Origin: CAZCDS01 sp964497585
Lineage (GTDB): Bacteria > Desulfobacterota > Desulfomonilia > Desulfomonilales > Desulfomonilaceae
Assembly (NCBI GenBank): GCA_964497585.1
Contig: CAZCDS010000005.1
Location: 144,470 to 208,469, forward strand
Direction of reading: 5' to 3'
DNA: 64,000 nucleotides
Part shown: piece after piece, positions 53,542 through 63,123 of the stretch
Layout: each line of letters begins with the position of its first letter
Numbering within the stretch: position 1 is the stretch's first letter
Notes under the pieces: generated by a model
What the model was told of the DNA's origin: nothing
The model's input: the letters and a program-made list of their open reading frames with translations, nothing else
The model's database searches: none
Made by a program: the position numbers and the translations under genes

Positions 53542-55500
53542 TTACTCGTCGAGTGAATAGGTCCGGAAGTATTCCTCGGGAACTTCTTCGAGGAAGCGGG
53601 ACATCCTCACGGGTATCTGGCCCTGCGAACGATCCAGGATGGTTCTCGGGGAGACGAGAACGAGATTGTGTTTCGCCCGTGTTGCAGCCACATACAGCAG
53701 TCTTCGTTCCTCTTCCAGTTCGTCGGTTGATTCCTTGGCCATAGGAGAGGGGATGCGGCCCTCGGACGCCCAGATTACGATGACGGTGTGCCACTCGAGC
53801 CCCTTGGCCGAATGGATGGTAGAGAGCACCAGGCTGTTCGACCTCGTTCCGGGCGCCGTGGCGTCCTCGTCCGGCGGTTCCAGGGCCATGTCATTGAGAA
53901 AGCGGTTGAGGCTCCGGTACTGAGAGGTCAGGTCGGCCAAGTGCTCGAGATCTCGCATTCTTTTCGGGTAGTTGTCGTAATTATCTTTGAGAAAGGGGAA
54001 ATAATACTGGTTCACCCGGTCCACCTTCTCGGCAATGGAACCGGAGTGCTCCTTGAGTTCCGTCAGGAGACTCATGAGATCCTCAAACTGCGCCGCGTAC
54101 TTCCTGGCACGAGGCACGATCTCGGCAGAATCGCGCGGGATCCCCGTTTCCGCGAGGGTCCCGGCAAATTTGAGAGCGGTCTTGACACCGATCCCCGGAA
54201 TAATTCTCAGAATACGCGACCAGCTCAATCGGTCTGAGATGTTGTTGAGCACCTTGAGGTGGGCGAGAACATCCTTTATGTGGAGACTTTCCAGGAACTT
54301 GAATCCACCGTACTTGACAAAGGGGATGCTGTTGCGAGTCAGCTCGCCTTCCAGATCGAAGGAATGGAATCCCGCGCGAAATAGGACGGCCACATCACGC
54401 AGCAGGATCCCGTGATCGCTTAACTCTCGGACGCACCGGAGAACGAATCGGCTCTGCCCGCGCTCTGAAAAAGGCCGAACGGCCAAGGGTAATGGGCCTT
54501 CGCTTCTCCGGGAAAAGAGTCTTTTGGGGTACCCGACCGTGGCGTGGGATATGATTATGTTGGTCACGGCGAGTATGGGAGCGGTGCTCCGATAGTTCTC
54601 TTCGAGCTTCACGACCCGTGCCCCGGGGAAGACCCCGGGGAATTCCATAATGTTACGAAAATCTGCGCCCCTGAAGGAGTAGATGCTCTGAGAGTCATCT
54701 CCCACCGCCATGACGTTGTCGTGACCGGAAGCGATGAGATAGAGCATTCTGGCCTGAAGGGGATTTGTGTCCTGGTATTCGTCGACGAGAACATGTCGCC
54801 ATCTTCGGGATATTTCTTCTCGCACGTGTTCGTGCTCTTCGAGCAGGTGGATGGTCTCGAGCAGGAGATCGTCGTAGTCCACGAGGTTGTTCAGGTGCTT
54901 GTGGTCGACGTACGCCTTTCGGATCTGCTCGATGAGTTCCGCGTGCGGCTCCATATGAGGGTAGCGCTGGCGGATCGTATCCCCGACAGTCACATTCTCG
55001 CTTGTGGCCCGGCTGACGATCTCCGCCAGAGTCCTGGCCTTGGGAAACCCTTTGAGTGCATCCTTGGGGAGTATCAACCTCCTGATATGATCAAAGGCTT
55101 CGATCGCGTCCGCCTGGTCCATGATGGAGAAAGACGGCGCGAGGCCCGCGAGGCTCCCATACCTTCTGAGGAGCAGGTTGCCCGTAGAGTGGAACGTACC
55201 GCCGGAGACCCGGGACACGCGGCCGTCGAGAAGCAGAGAAGCCCTGTTGAGCATTTCTTCGGCAGCCTTTCGCGTAAAAGTCAGCAAGAGTATCGAGGAA
55301 GGATCGATGCCCTGTTCCACGAGCCAGGCGACCCGGTACACGATCGTTCGCGTCTTGCCCGAACCTGCTCCTGCAATGACGAGGGTAGGTCCCTCAAGCG
55401 TAGTAACGGCTGCTAGTTGAGCCTCGTTAAGCTCCTTTTCATAATCGATGCGGCTGCCAAGATGGTCGTTCATTGCTGATTCACCGTGAAGCTTAATCAT
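53542..55500 (-). CDS. UvrD/PcrA-family 3'-5' DNA helicase
   Basis: 652-residue superfamily 1A helicase. Q motif LNEAQLAAV, Walker A AGAGSGKTRTI, motif Ia LTFTRKAAEEM, Walker B VDEYQDTNP, motif III GDDSQSIYSFRGAD, motif V STIHSAKGLEWHTVIV and motif VI LYVAATRAKHNL are all present. It is slightly shorter than UvrD or PcrA (~720) and has a compact C-terminus without the usual basic tail. The role is probably repair or displacement of proteins from DNA. The start is ambiguous between 55500 and the ATG at 55473 (MNDHLGSR). It is divergent from the DUF2225 gene. Confidence 0.93.
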   Translation of the reverse strand: MIKLHGESAMNDHLGSRIDYEKELNEAQLAAVTTLEGPTLVIAGAGSGKTRTIVYRVAWLVEQGIDPSSILLLTFTRKAAEEMLNRASLLLDGRVSRVSGGTFHSTGNLLLRRYGSLAGLAPSFSIMDQADAIEAFDHIRRLILPKDALKGFPKARTLAEIVSRATSENVTVGDTIRQRYPHMEPHAELIEQIRKAYVDHKHLNNLVDYDDLLLETIHLLEEHEHVREEISRRWRHVLVDEYQDTNPLQARMLYLIASGHDNVMAVGDDSQSIYSFRGADFRNIMEFPGVFPGARVVKLEENYRSTAPILAVTNIIISHATVGYPKRLFSRRSEGPLPLAVRPFSERGQSRFVLRCVRELSDHGILLRDVAVLFRAGFHSFDLEGELTRNSIPFVKYGGFKFLESLHIKDVLAHLKVLNNISDRLSWSRILRIIPGIGVKTALKFAGTLAETGIPRDSAEIVPRARKYAAQFEDLMSLLTELKEHSGSIAEKVDRVNQYYFPFLKDNYDNYPKRMRDLEHLADLTSQYRSLNRFLNDMALEPPDEDATAPGTRSNSLVLSTIHSAKGLEWHTVIVIWASEGRIPSPMAKESTDELEEERRLLYVAATRAKHNLVLVSPRTILDRSQGQIPVRMSRFLEEVPEEYFRTYSLDE

Positions 55501-55546
55501 TCCGATCTCTTCTTTAGAACTGAAGAAGTCGAATGTGAGGAAATGC

Positions 55547-55576
55547 TTGAAAAAAGCCGTTCATTCATGTTATGAT
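55547..55576 (+). promoter_or_regulatory. Promoter of DUF2225 gene
   Basis: TTGAAA (55547-55552), 18 bases, TATGAT (55571-55576), each five of six to consensus. It lies in the divergent gap with the helicase and 60 bases before the start codon at 55637. Confidence 0.55.
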
Positions 55577-55636
55577 GCCTCCGTTCGGGTTCCCGGGGGA
55601 GTGTTCGAAGCGTTTTATGTTTTGAAGGAGGACGGC

Positions 55637-56413
55637 GTGGACATATCCTCAACGGTTCTTGCGTGCCCCCTGTGCCACACTCAATTCTCCCCGCCAAGCA
55701 AGAATGGGAACAGAGGCACAGTGGTTTTTGGCTACGGACTCGACTTCAGGCTCGTGCCCCTAGAATGCGATCGATCGGCGGACATCGCGACGTGTCCGGA
55801 TTGCCTTTATACATACCGCAAGGAAGACTTTCACCATCGTGTTCCCGGAAACGTCAAGGACGTGGTCCGGTCGGAAGGATACATCGGTATATTCCGAGAG
55901 TCTAGCGGGGAGGTCCTCGGTGCGAGGAGCTGGCTGGCCAATGTCAAGATCCTCGAGGCCCGGGGGATCAATCCTCGAGATCTTGGCGCGGTTAGCCTCA
56001 AAGGCGCTTGGATAGCCCGTGAGTTATGCAGCCTCGAGACCGAGAACTCGCTCTTGCAGTACGCTGATTTCCATTTTGACATGGCGCTCAGGCGTGGACT
56101 GACGAAAGGGGACCCAGGAATGGTCATCTACCTCCTCGGAGAGATCAATAGGCGCCGCGGCGAGTTCAGGCGCGCCAAGGAGATGTTGACTTTCCTGGGC
56201 AACAACCCGCGGTTCCGATACGCGGCCTTGCTCCTGACGGTGCTCATCGAAGAAGAAGATTCCACCCCCTACTGGTCGAGGCACGCACCCGACAAGATGG
56301 AGCAGCATTCCCCGAGATTCAAGGGGCTGTTCCCGGCACTGAGAAGCATCCCACCCGGAAAAACGGAGTTTTTCCCCGAGGAACTCTCTGAGCAGTCAGA
56401 ACGACCCGACTGA
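55637..56413 (+). CDS. DUF2225 family protein
   Basis: About 258 residues. Two zinc-ribbon-like Cys pairs, CPLC at the N-terminus and CPDC about 35 residues later, flank a segment (FGYGLDFRLVPLECDRS), as in DUF2225. The C-terminal part is helical with a TPR-like unit (VIYLLGEINRRRGEFRRAKEML). Function unknown in the family. I use GTG at 55637 because AAGGAGG is seven bases upstream; the frame is open to 55535. The protein probably binds metal and a partner. Confidence 0.85.
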   Translation: MDISSTVLACPLCHTQFSPPSKNGNRGTVVFGYGLDFRLVPLECDRSADIATCPDCLYTYRKEDFHHRVPGNVKDVVRSEGYIGIFRESSGEVLGARSWLANVKILEARGINPRDLGAVSLKGAWIARELCSLETENSLLQYADFHFDMALRRGLTKGDPGMVIYLLGEINRRRGEFRRAKEMLTFLGNNPRFRYAALLLTVLIEEEDSTPYWSRHAPDKMEQHSPRFKGLFPALRSIPPGKTEFFPEELSEQSERPD

Positions 56414-56512
56414 GAAATCCGAGTTCCCCAACCGACCCACGATCAGCGCGCGACAGAGGTTACCGTGATCTCAGTGCGCTGATCGTCTTTGTCCCTAAAC
56501 GCGCTATCGTGC

Positions 56513-56541
56513 TTGAAAAGCTCCTTTCAACTTGATATTTT
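56513..56541 (+). promoter_or_regulatory. Promoter of GcdA-like gene
   Basis: TTGAAA (56513-56518), 17 bases, TATTTT (56536-56541), followed by an AT-rich run. Start codon of the next gene is at 56594. Confidence 0.5.
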
Positions 56542-56593
56542 ATTTTTTTGCGATTTCCACACTTTTAGAGACGTAACCGAGGGAGGAACGGGT

Positions 56594-58327
56594 ATGAGAC
56601 CGTACTTCGAAAAGATGACGGAGTTTGGAAAAGCGCTTTCTGAATCGAAGATCAAACAGTCTGAGCAGAACGTGGCTCAGGTGATGGAGATCGAACAGCA
56701 GATTCGGGAAGAGGTGGAGAAGGTCAGACTGGCAGGCCTTCCGGCGGAAAAGATCAACCAGCGCGGCCAGCTCACCGTGTGGCAACGGCTTGAGTATCTC
56801 GTAGATCCAGGCACATGGACCCCCCTTCACTCCATATTCAATCCCAAGGAGAATGTGGAAGGGACGACAGGGGTCGTGGACGGCCTCGCGAAAATCAATG
56901 GGAAATGGGCCATGGTCATCGGCTTTGACAACAAGGTCATTGCCGGCGCATGGGTTCCGGGTCAAGCCGAAAACGTACTGCGCGTGACGGATATTGCAAA
57001 GCGTCTGAACGTGCCATTAGTGTGGCTCGTCAACTGCTCCGGCGTGAAGCTCACTGAACAGCAGGAGGTTTATCCCGATCGTCGCGGAGGCGGGACCACC
57101 TTCTTCCGCCATTCGGAACTGGAAAAGCTGGGCATTCCCGTTCTTTCAGGGATCTACGGGACGAACCCGGCCGGGGGCGGCTATCACGGAATCAGTCCAA
57201 CAATTCTTTTAGCCCACAAGGACTGCAACATAGCCGTCGGCGGCGGGGGCATCGTCAGCGGAATGAGCCCAAAGGGTTACTTTGATGAGGAGGGTGCGGA
57301 ACAGCTTATCGACGCGACGCGCCACTTCAAAGAGGCGCCTCCAGGAAGTGTCAAGATCCATTATGACTCAACCGGCTTCTTCAAGGCAGTCTTTGAGACC
57401 GAAGAGGCGGTTCTCGACGCGCTCAAAGAATACATGGACATGGTACCGGCGTATAATCCCAGGTTCTTCAGGGTGGCGGAACCCGCGGAACCCCGGCTAA
57501 ATGAAGAGCACCTCAACAACATCGTCCCCGTCAATCAGAAGATGGTCTATCCATTCGATCAGGTGCTGGCCCGACTCACCGACAACAGCGAGCATATGGA
57601 ATTCCGGCCCGACTACGGACCGGAAGTCTACACCGGGCTGGCAAAGATAGACGGCTTTCTCGTTGGGCTCATCGGGAACAACCAGGGGATGTTGCCCCCG
57701 AACTACCCGGAGTACGCGCCCTATCCCGGAATCGGTGGGAAGCTCTATCGCCAGGGCCTGATCAAGATGAACGAATTCGTCACGCACTGCGGACGAGACC
57801 GCATCCCCATTGTATGGTTCCAGGATACTTCAGGGATCGACGTCGGGGACATCGCGGAAAAGGCGGAGCTTCTCGGACTGGGGCAGTCGCTGATCTATTC
57901 CATCGAGCAGACGGACGTGCCGATGATGCTTATCGTGCTTCGCAAAGGGACAGCAGCGGCGCACTACATTATGGGGGGACCCACCGCGAACAATCACTGC
58001 ACATTCACTCTGGGAACTCCCACCACGGAAATCTACGTCATGCACGGCGAAACAGCCTCCGCCGCGTCATTTGCGCGCCGCCTCGTCAAGGAGAAGGATG
58101 CGGGGCGCGATCTTGGGCCGGTCATCGACAAGATGAACGCGCTCGCCCAGCAGTACTATGACCAGTCGCGACCGATTTACTGCGCCAAACGAGGATTTGT
58201 CGACGAGGTTATACCTCTCACGGAAATGCGCAAGTACATGGTGGCTTTCGCGGGCAGCGCGTACCAGAACCCCCGGTCGATATGCCCGCACCATCAGATG
58301 ATGCTCCCCAGAATCATCAAAGGATAG
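56594..58327 (+). CDS. Glutaconyl-CoA decarboxylase alpha-type carboxyltransferase
   Basis: 577-residue acyl-CoA carboxyltransferase. Its start (MRPYFEKMTEFGK) and middle (WLVNCSGVKLTEQQEVYPDRRGGGTTFFRH) follow the alpha subunit of the Na+-pumping glutaconyl-CoA decarboxylase of anaerobes, rather than MCC or PCC beta; GGGIVSGMSPKGYFDEEGAEQ and RKGTAAAHYIMGGP are also present. It transfers the carboxyl of glutaconyl-CoA to biotin. The biotin carrier and membrane beta subunits are not adjacent. GGGAGG precedes the ATG at 56594; the long frame upstream is not conserved. Confidence 0.88.
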   Translation: MRPYFEKMTEFGKALSESKIKQSEQNVAQVMEIEQQIREEVEKVRLAGLPAEKINQRGQLTVWQRLEYLVDPGTWTPLHSIFNPKENVEGTTGVVDGLAKINGKWAMVIGFDNKVIAGAWVPGQAENVLRVTDIAKRLNVPLVWLVNCSGVKLTEQQEVYPDRRGGGTTFFRHSELEKLGIPVLSGIYGTNPAGGGYHGISPTILLAHKDCNIAVGGGGIVSGMSPKGYFDEEGAEQLIDATRHFKEAPPGSVKIHYDSTGFFKAVFETEEAVLDALKEYMDMVPAYNPRFFRVAEPAEPRLNEEHLNNIVPVNQKMVYPFDQVLARLTDNSEHMEFRPDYGPEVYTGLAKIDGFLVGLIGNNQGMLPPNYPEYAPYPGIGGKLYRQGLIKMNEFVTHCGRDRIPIVWFQDTSGIDVGDIAEKAELLGLGQSLIYSIEQTDVPMMLIVLRKGTAAAHYIMGGPTANNHCTFTLGTPTTEIYVMHGETASAASFARRLVKEKDAGRDLGPVIDKMNALAQQYYDQSRPIYCAKRGFVDEVIPLTEMRKYMVAFAGSAYQNPRSICPHHQMMLPRIIKG

Positions 58328-58460
58328 GCGAGAGTCCCTCGTTTAGCTACGCGTCGATGAATCTTGCTGCGCTCCCGGTCGGGGGCTTTGCAACCCCGAA
58401 ATGGATGATTATTCTGATATGAGTCACAGTGGTGAACCCGAATTGATGAAAGGAGGCATC

Positions 58461-58964
58461 ATGAGCGAGAGTGAAAAGAATTTGGCTGCCGCGTTTGCAG
58501 GGGAGTCGCAGGCGAACAGGAAATACTTGGCCTTCGCAAAGAAGGCGGACGAGGAAGGCCACCCGGGAGTGGCGAAGCTCTTCCGCGCTGCTGCAGCAGC
58601 AGAAACCGTACACGCTCACAATCATTTGGACGTACTTGGGGGAGTCAAATCAACGCTCGAGAACCTGAAACAGGCGTACGAAGGCGAGCACTACGAATTT
58701 ACCTCCATGTACCCGGAGTTCCTTGCAAAATCCAAGGAAGAAAAGGCCGGTGCGGCTACCAAGACCTTTCACTGGGCGAACGAAGTGGAAAAGGTCCATG
58801 GAGATCTCTACCAAAACGCAATCAAGGCGCTTGAAGATGGGGGCAAGCTCGAGGAGAAGGATTACTACCTCTGCCCGAAATGCGGGTACACCATTGCCGA
58901 TGCTCCTCCGGACAAGTGCCCGGTCTGCGGGGCAAAGAAGGAAGAATTCTTTAAGGTGGAATGA
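58461..58964 (+). CDS. Rubrerythrin
   Basis: 167-residue oxygen/peroxide-protection protein. The four-helix diiron domain shows ESQANRKY, AAAAETVHAHNH and NEVEKVHGDLY with the Glu and His ligands, and a C-terminal rubredoxin domain has CPKCGYT and CPVCGAKK. ATG at 58461 has AAAGGAGG upstream. It reduces hydrogen peroxide with electrons from rubredoxin or NADH systems, a usual defence in anaerobes. Monocistronic. Confidence 0.96.
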   Translation: MSESEKNLAAAFAGESQANRKYLAFAKKADEEGHPGVAKLFRAAAAAETVHAHNHLDVLGGVKSTLENLKQAYEGEHYEFTSMYPEFLAKSKEEKAGAATKTFHWANEVEKVHGDLYQNAIKALEDGGKLEEKDYYLCPKCGYTIADAPPDKCPVCGAKKEEFFKVE

Positions 58965-59303
58965 TAGTCAACCACCATTGAGAGACTGCTTGCTGTTGAG
59001 AACACGGAGCGCCCGAGTTGATTCGGCTGCACTCTGTGCCAAAAAGTGACGGGTCGAGGTCGGTGGTATTTCTCACGGCATTGACGTCGAGTCCGCGTGC
59101 GATTGGGTGCCCGGAATCGAAAGCCGAGCCCGTAACCGCGGCCCGGCCGTGGCCCCTGCCCCCGGCCCGCTGGTCCGGGAAGTCTGGTCGCTCTACAGCC
59201 GTGTAGAGCACATGAAAACCATACGTCATAATTCCCATTGACGTTTCCGCAGTCGGAGCGCATCGGATCCGATACAAGAGAACTGACTGAACCGGAGGGC
59301 GCA
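58965..59303. other. Intergenic region before citrate synthase
   Basis: About 340 bases. It contains a perfect hairpin, GCTCTACA-GCCG-TGTAGAGC at 59190-59209, without a T-run, and a palindromic CGGATCCG near 59265. No gene is seen, and no strong promoter could be recognised. Confidence 0.5.
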
Positions 59304-60482
59304 ATGGCTGAGATTGTGTCGGTTAAGAATGTCGGGCTCAGGGGAGTGACCGTCGCGGACACGAAGATCAGTTTCATAGACGGCCACAAGGGAATCCTGA
59401 TCTACCGCGGTTACCGAATCGAGGATCTGGCCAACAGGTCTTCATTCCTGGAAACAGCCTACCTGTTGCTCAATGGCGACCTGCCAACGGTGCATCAACT
59501 GGAGGAATTTACAAGCGAGGTTCTCGCGGCCAGGGAGGTGCCGACGTTCGTGTATGACGCTTTTCGGGCGCTTCCCAGGGACGCGAACCCGATGGACGTG
59601 CTGCAGGCCGCGGTACCAATGCTTGCAACGGCAGACCCCGACCTCACCGTGGAGACCCGTGCAGCGAACGAGAGAAAGGCCGTGCGGCTTATCGCGCGCC
59701 TGCCCGCCGTGACAGCGGCGTGGCACAGGATCCGAAACGGACTGGACCCACTCCCCCCGGACGAGAACCTCCCTCACGCAGCCAACTTCCTGTGGCAACT
59801 CACCGGCACCAAACCGGACAAGCAAACGTCCCGCGATCTCGATGTCTGTCTGATACTCCACGCTGACCACACCTTCAATGCTTCGACCTTTGCCTGCAGA
59901 GAGGTTTCTTCCACCCGGGCTCACATGTACGCCGCGACGGCCGCCGGTATCGGAGCCCTCTCCGGAAGCCTCCATGGCGGCGCCAACATGCGGGTCATGG
60001 CGATGATGCTCGAACTTGAACACGAAAAGGACGTCGCGGGATGGGTAAGAGAACGGATCGAAAAGGGTGAGCGGATCATGGGCATGGGGCACGCAGTTTA
60101 CAAGACCATGGACCCCCGGGCCAACTACCTCAAGGAAATGGCCACGCGACTCGGAAAGAGCAAAGGGCTCGAGAAGTGGGATCGTATGTCCAAACTCTTG
60201 GAGAAGACCGCGTTGGAGGAATTCGAGAAACGCGGCAAGACGGAGATCAAACCCAACGTCGACTTTTTCAGCGCTCCGGTCTATCACATGATGGGAATAC
60301 CCAGAGACCTGTTCACCCCCATCTTTGCCATTTCCCGGATCGCCGGCTGGTGCAGCCACGTCATTGAAGAAAAGTTCGCGGAAGCTCAGGATAAACCGAT
60401 GCTCTACCGGCCTACGGCGGAATACGTGGGCAACTACTGCGGGCTCATGGGGTGCGAGTACGAGGAGGCTGCAACACGCTGA
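59304..60482 (+). CDS. gltA: Citrate synthase (type II fold, short form)
   Basis: 392 residues. Condenses oxaloacetate and acetyl-CoA. The active-site histidines are in ILHADHTFNAST, SGSLHGGANMRVM and MGMGHAVYKTMDPRA, and the catalytic Asp is in KPNVDFFSAPVYHMMG. It resembles the short bacterial/methylcitrate synthase group, so 2-methylcitrate activity is possible. GGAGG sits just before the ATG at 59304. It is 138 bases upstream of sdhA, suggesting co-regulation of citrate and succinate steps. Confidence 0.94.
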   Translation: MAEIVSVKNVGLRGVTVADTKISFIDGHKGILIYRGYRIEDLANRSSFLETAYLLLNGDLPTVHQLEEFTSEVLAAREVPTFVYDAFRALPRDANPMDVLQAAVPMLATADPDLTVETRAANERKAVRLIARLPAVTAAWHRIRNGLDPLPPDENLPHAANFLWQLTGTKPDKQTSRDLDVCLILHADHTFNASTFACREVSSTRAHMYAATAAGIGALSGSLHGGANMRVMAMMLELEHEKDVAGWVRERIEKGERIMGMGHAVYKTMDPRANYLKEMATRLGKSKGLEKWDRMSKLLEKTALEEFEKRGKTEIKPNVDFFSAPVYHMMGIPRDLFTPIFAISRIAGWCSHVIEEKFAEAQDKPMLYRPTAEYVGNYCGLMGCEYEEAATR

Positions 60483-60620
60483 AGCCGGAATCGGGTCATT
60501 TGGTGATTTCAAGGTCTATTACAGAAAGTGACCATCACAGGCGTTCGACGGTCTCACCAGCCGTTCTGACCCGGGGGCCGTCCTGGGCTCGTCGACCAAT
60601 GGTCTGAGTAAAGGGAACTC

Positions 60621-62342
60621 ATGATAGCCAAACACGACGTCGTCATTGTAGGCTCGGGCCTGGCAGGTCTCCGTGCGGCCATTGAGATCGCAGGATCCGC
60701 GGATGTCGCTCTTATCAGCAAAGTCTTCCCCACGAGGTCCCATTCCGGTGCGGCGCAGGGAGGGATCGGCGCCGCGCTGGGGAACGAGGAGCCCGATTCC
60801 TGGGAATGGCATATGTATGACACGGTCAAGGGAGGCGACTACCTGACCGATCAGGATGCAGCCGAGATCCTAGCGAGGGACGCGGTGCGGGCCATCTACG
60901 AGCTGGAACACATGGGCGTTCCCTTCAACCGCACTGCGGAAGGGAAAATCGCGCAGCGAGCCTTCGGAGGACATACCAGGGACTTCGGCGAAGGACCGGT
61001 GAAACGGGCCTGTTATGCTGCAGACCGGACCGGTAGAGTCATCCTGGACACGCTTTACGGAGAGGCGGTCCGCCGGGGTATCAAGGACTACGCGGAGTTC
61101 CAACTTCTCGACTTGATCAGGTCAGGGGATCGCTTCATCGGGATCGTCGCGTACGAACTCGCGACAGGCGAGATTCACGTCATCCACGCGAGAGCGGTAA
61201 TGCTCGCGACCGGAGGGTTCGGACGAGTCTTTGACGTCTCCTCGAACTGTGCGGCCAACACCGGCGATGGCATCTATTTCGCCCTTCGATCCGGTATCCC
61301 GCTGCAGGACATGGAATTCGTTCAATTCCACCCCACCGGCATCTACGGCATGGGGGTGCTCATCAGCGAGGCGGCCAGGGGTGAGGGCGGCATACTGCTC
61401 AATAGCGAAGGCCGCCGGTTCATGGAGGAATACGCACCGACCATCAAGGATTTGGCTCCTCGGGACATGGTCTCTCGGGCGATCCTCACCGAGATCCGGA
61501 ACGGTCGAGGGATCGACGGCAAGGACTATGTCCATTTGGACCTGACGCACCTTGGGAGAGAACGAATAAAAGAGCGGCTCTCGGATATCTCATCCTTCGT
61601 CAGGATTTATCAGGGTATCGATACTGCTGAAGCGCCCATACCCGTCAGCCCGACCTGCCACTACATGATGGGTGGCATACCCACAAACGTCGACGGCCAG
61701 GTGCTCGACGAAAACGGCGTGCCTGTGGCCAGCCTGTATGCGGCGGGAGAATCCGCGTGCATATCGGTCCATGGAGCGAACCGGCTCGGGTGTAACTCCC
61801 TGGTGGATCTCGTCGTCTTCGGACGCAGGACCGGAAAGATGATCCACAAGGACCTAAAACGCATTGCATGGAGCGAGCTTCCGGCCGGCGCGGAGCAGCC
61901 CGTGTTATCTCGGATGGATGCGGTGATGAGCCGTTCCTCCGGCGTCCGAGCCACTACCGTGCGCAAGGCGATGAGGCGGCTCATGACGTTCGAGTGCTCC
62001 GTCTTCCGCCACGAGAAGGGGCTCAAGGATGCTCTTGCAAAACTGGCCGCCCTCAAGGAGCAGTATCAGCAGGTGATGATCGACAATAAGGGAAAGGTAT
62101 TCAACACGGACCTGATGGAGGCTTTGGAACTGGAATCCCTGCTCGGATTGGCCGAGACGATCCTCGTCTCTGCGGAGGCCAGAAAGGAGAGCCGAGGAGC
62201 TCATTTCCGGGAAGATTACCCGGAACGGGATGACGAGAATTGGCTCAAGCACACCCTTGCACGAAAGACCGACGACGGGCTGGCGCTCTCGTACAAACCG
62301 GTCACGATCACGCGATTCACGCCGAAACCGAGGACGTACTGA
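60621..62342 (+). CDS. sdhA: Succinate dehydrogenase/fumarate reductase flavoprotein subunit
   Basis: 573 residues. N-terminal FAD motif DVVIVGSGLAGLRAAIE, the covalent-FAD histidine in RSHSGAAQGGIG, the substrate loop with HPTGIYG, catalytic GTRAEGEGG-type region (here SEAARGEGGILLNSEGRRF) and RLGCNSLVDLVVFGRR. It oxidises succinate or reduces fumarate. sdhB follows after one base. No sdhC/D anchor gene is present upstream (138 bases to gltA) or downstream. Confidence 0.95.
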   Translation: MIAKHDVVIVGSGLAGLRAAIEIAGSADVALISKVFPTRSHSGAAQGGIGAALGNEEPDSWEWHMYDTVKGGDYLTDQDAAEILARDAVRAIYELEHMGVPFNRTAEGKIAQRAFGGHTRDFGEGPVKRACYAADRTGRVILDTLYGEAVRRGIKDYAEFQLLDLIRSGDRFIGIVAYELATGEIHVIHARAVMLATGGFGRVFDVSSNCAANTGDGIYFALRSGIPLQDMEFVQFHPTGIYGMGVLISEAARGEGGILLNSEGRRFMEEYAPTIKDLAPRDMVSRAILTEIRNGRGIDGKDYVHLDLTHLGRERIKERLSDISSFVRIYQGIDTAEAPIPVSPTCHYMMGGIPTNVDGQVLDENGVPVASLYAAGESACISVHGANRLGCNSLVDLVVFGRRTGKMIHKDLKRIAWSELPAGAEQPVLSRMDAVMSRSSGVRATTVRKAMRRLMTFECSVFRHEKGLKDALAKLAALKEQYQQVMIDNKGKVFNTDLMEALELESLLGLAETILVSAEARKESRGAHFREDYPERDDENWLKHTLARKTDDGLALSYKPVTITRFTPKPRTY

Positions 62343-62343
62343 C

Positions 62344-63045
62344 ATGCAAATGACATTCAAGATCTTTCGGTTGGATCCCACCGAGGACGACGAGCCCCGG
62401 TACGACACATACACAGTCGAAGCCGACGAATCGGAACGCCTCCTCGATTGCCTCAACCGGATCAAGTGGGAACAGGACGGAACCCTGAGCTATCGACATT
62501 CATGCGGCCATGGCGTGTGCGGTTCCGATGCCATGCGGATAAACGGGGTCTGCGCCCTGGCCTGTCAGAAGCTCGTCAGAGACTACAAAGGCGCCGAGGT
62601 GGTGCTCGAACCGCTCCCGACCTTTAAGGTCCTCAAGGATCTCGTCGTGGACATGGACCCGTTCTTCGAAAAATGGTCTCTTATCCGCCCGTACATCGTC
62701 GCATCGAATCCGCCGGAAAAGGAACGATTCCAGGGCCCTGAGGACAGGAAGAAGTTCGACGAGTCCATCCGCTGTATTCTCTGCGCATGTTGTATGGGCG
62801 CGTGCCCTGTGGTCAACGAGAACGAGAAGTTCCTCGGGCCGGCCCCGCTCATTCAGGCCTTCAGGAGGATCTTTGATACGCGGGACGAGGAGCGCGAGGC
62901 TCGCCTCAAGCAATTGGACTTCCCCGATGGAGTCTGGGGTTGCGTGAACCACTTCGAATGCACCCGGGTCTGCCCTAAAGAGATACCGGTGACCAAGTCC
63001 ATCAACCTTATGAAACGGGAAATCAAGAAAGCAAAGCCCTCTTAG
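62344..63045 (+). CDS. sdhB: Succinate dehydrogenase/fumarate reductase iron-sulfur subunit
   Basis: 233 residues carrying three clusters. The [2Fe-2S] set is CGHGVCGSDAMRINGVCALAC, read here as C-x4-C-x2-C type spacing with the last Cys in CALAC. The [4Fe-4S] set is CILCACCMGACP, and the third set is CVNHFECTRVCP. It passes electrons from SdhA to a membrane anchor or quinone. ATG at 62344 starts right after the sdhA stop; the longer frame from 62230 overlaps sdhA and is not conserved. Confidence 0.95.
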   Translation: MQMTFKIFRLDPTEDDEPRYDTYTVEADESERLLDCLNRIKWEQDGTLSYRHSCGHGVCGSDAMRINGVCALACQKLVRDYKGAEVVLEPLPTFKVLKDLVVDMDPFFEKWSLIRPYIVASNPPEKERFQGPEDRKKFDESIRCILCACCMGACPVVNENEKFLGPAPLIQAFRRIFDTRDEEREARLKQLDFPDGVWGCVNHFECTRVCPKEIPVTKSINLMKREIKKAKPS

Positions 63046-63123
63046 CGCAAAGTGACGGCAGGAAGTACCAGTCGACCGGCAAATTATGGTCAAGAATGGC
63101 GTTGGAGCTGCAGACGGCAATGA

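Noticed and set aside
59442..60512. 356-codon minus-strand ORF opposite citrate synthase
   Set aside because: Antisense shadow of gltA.
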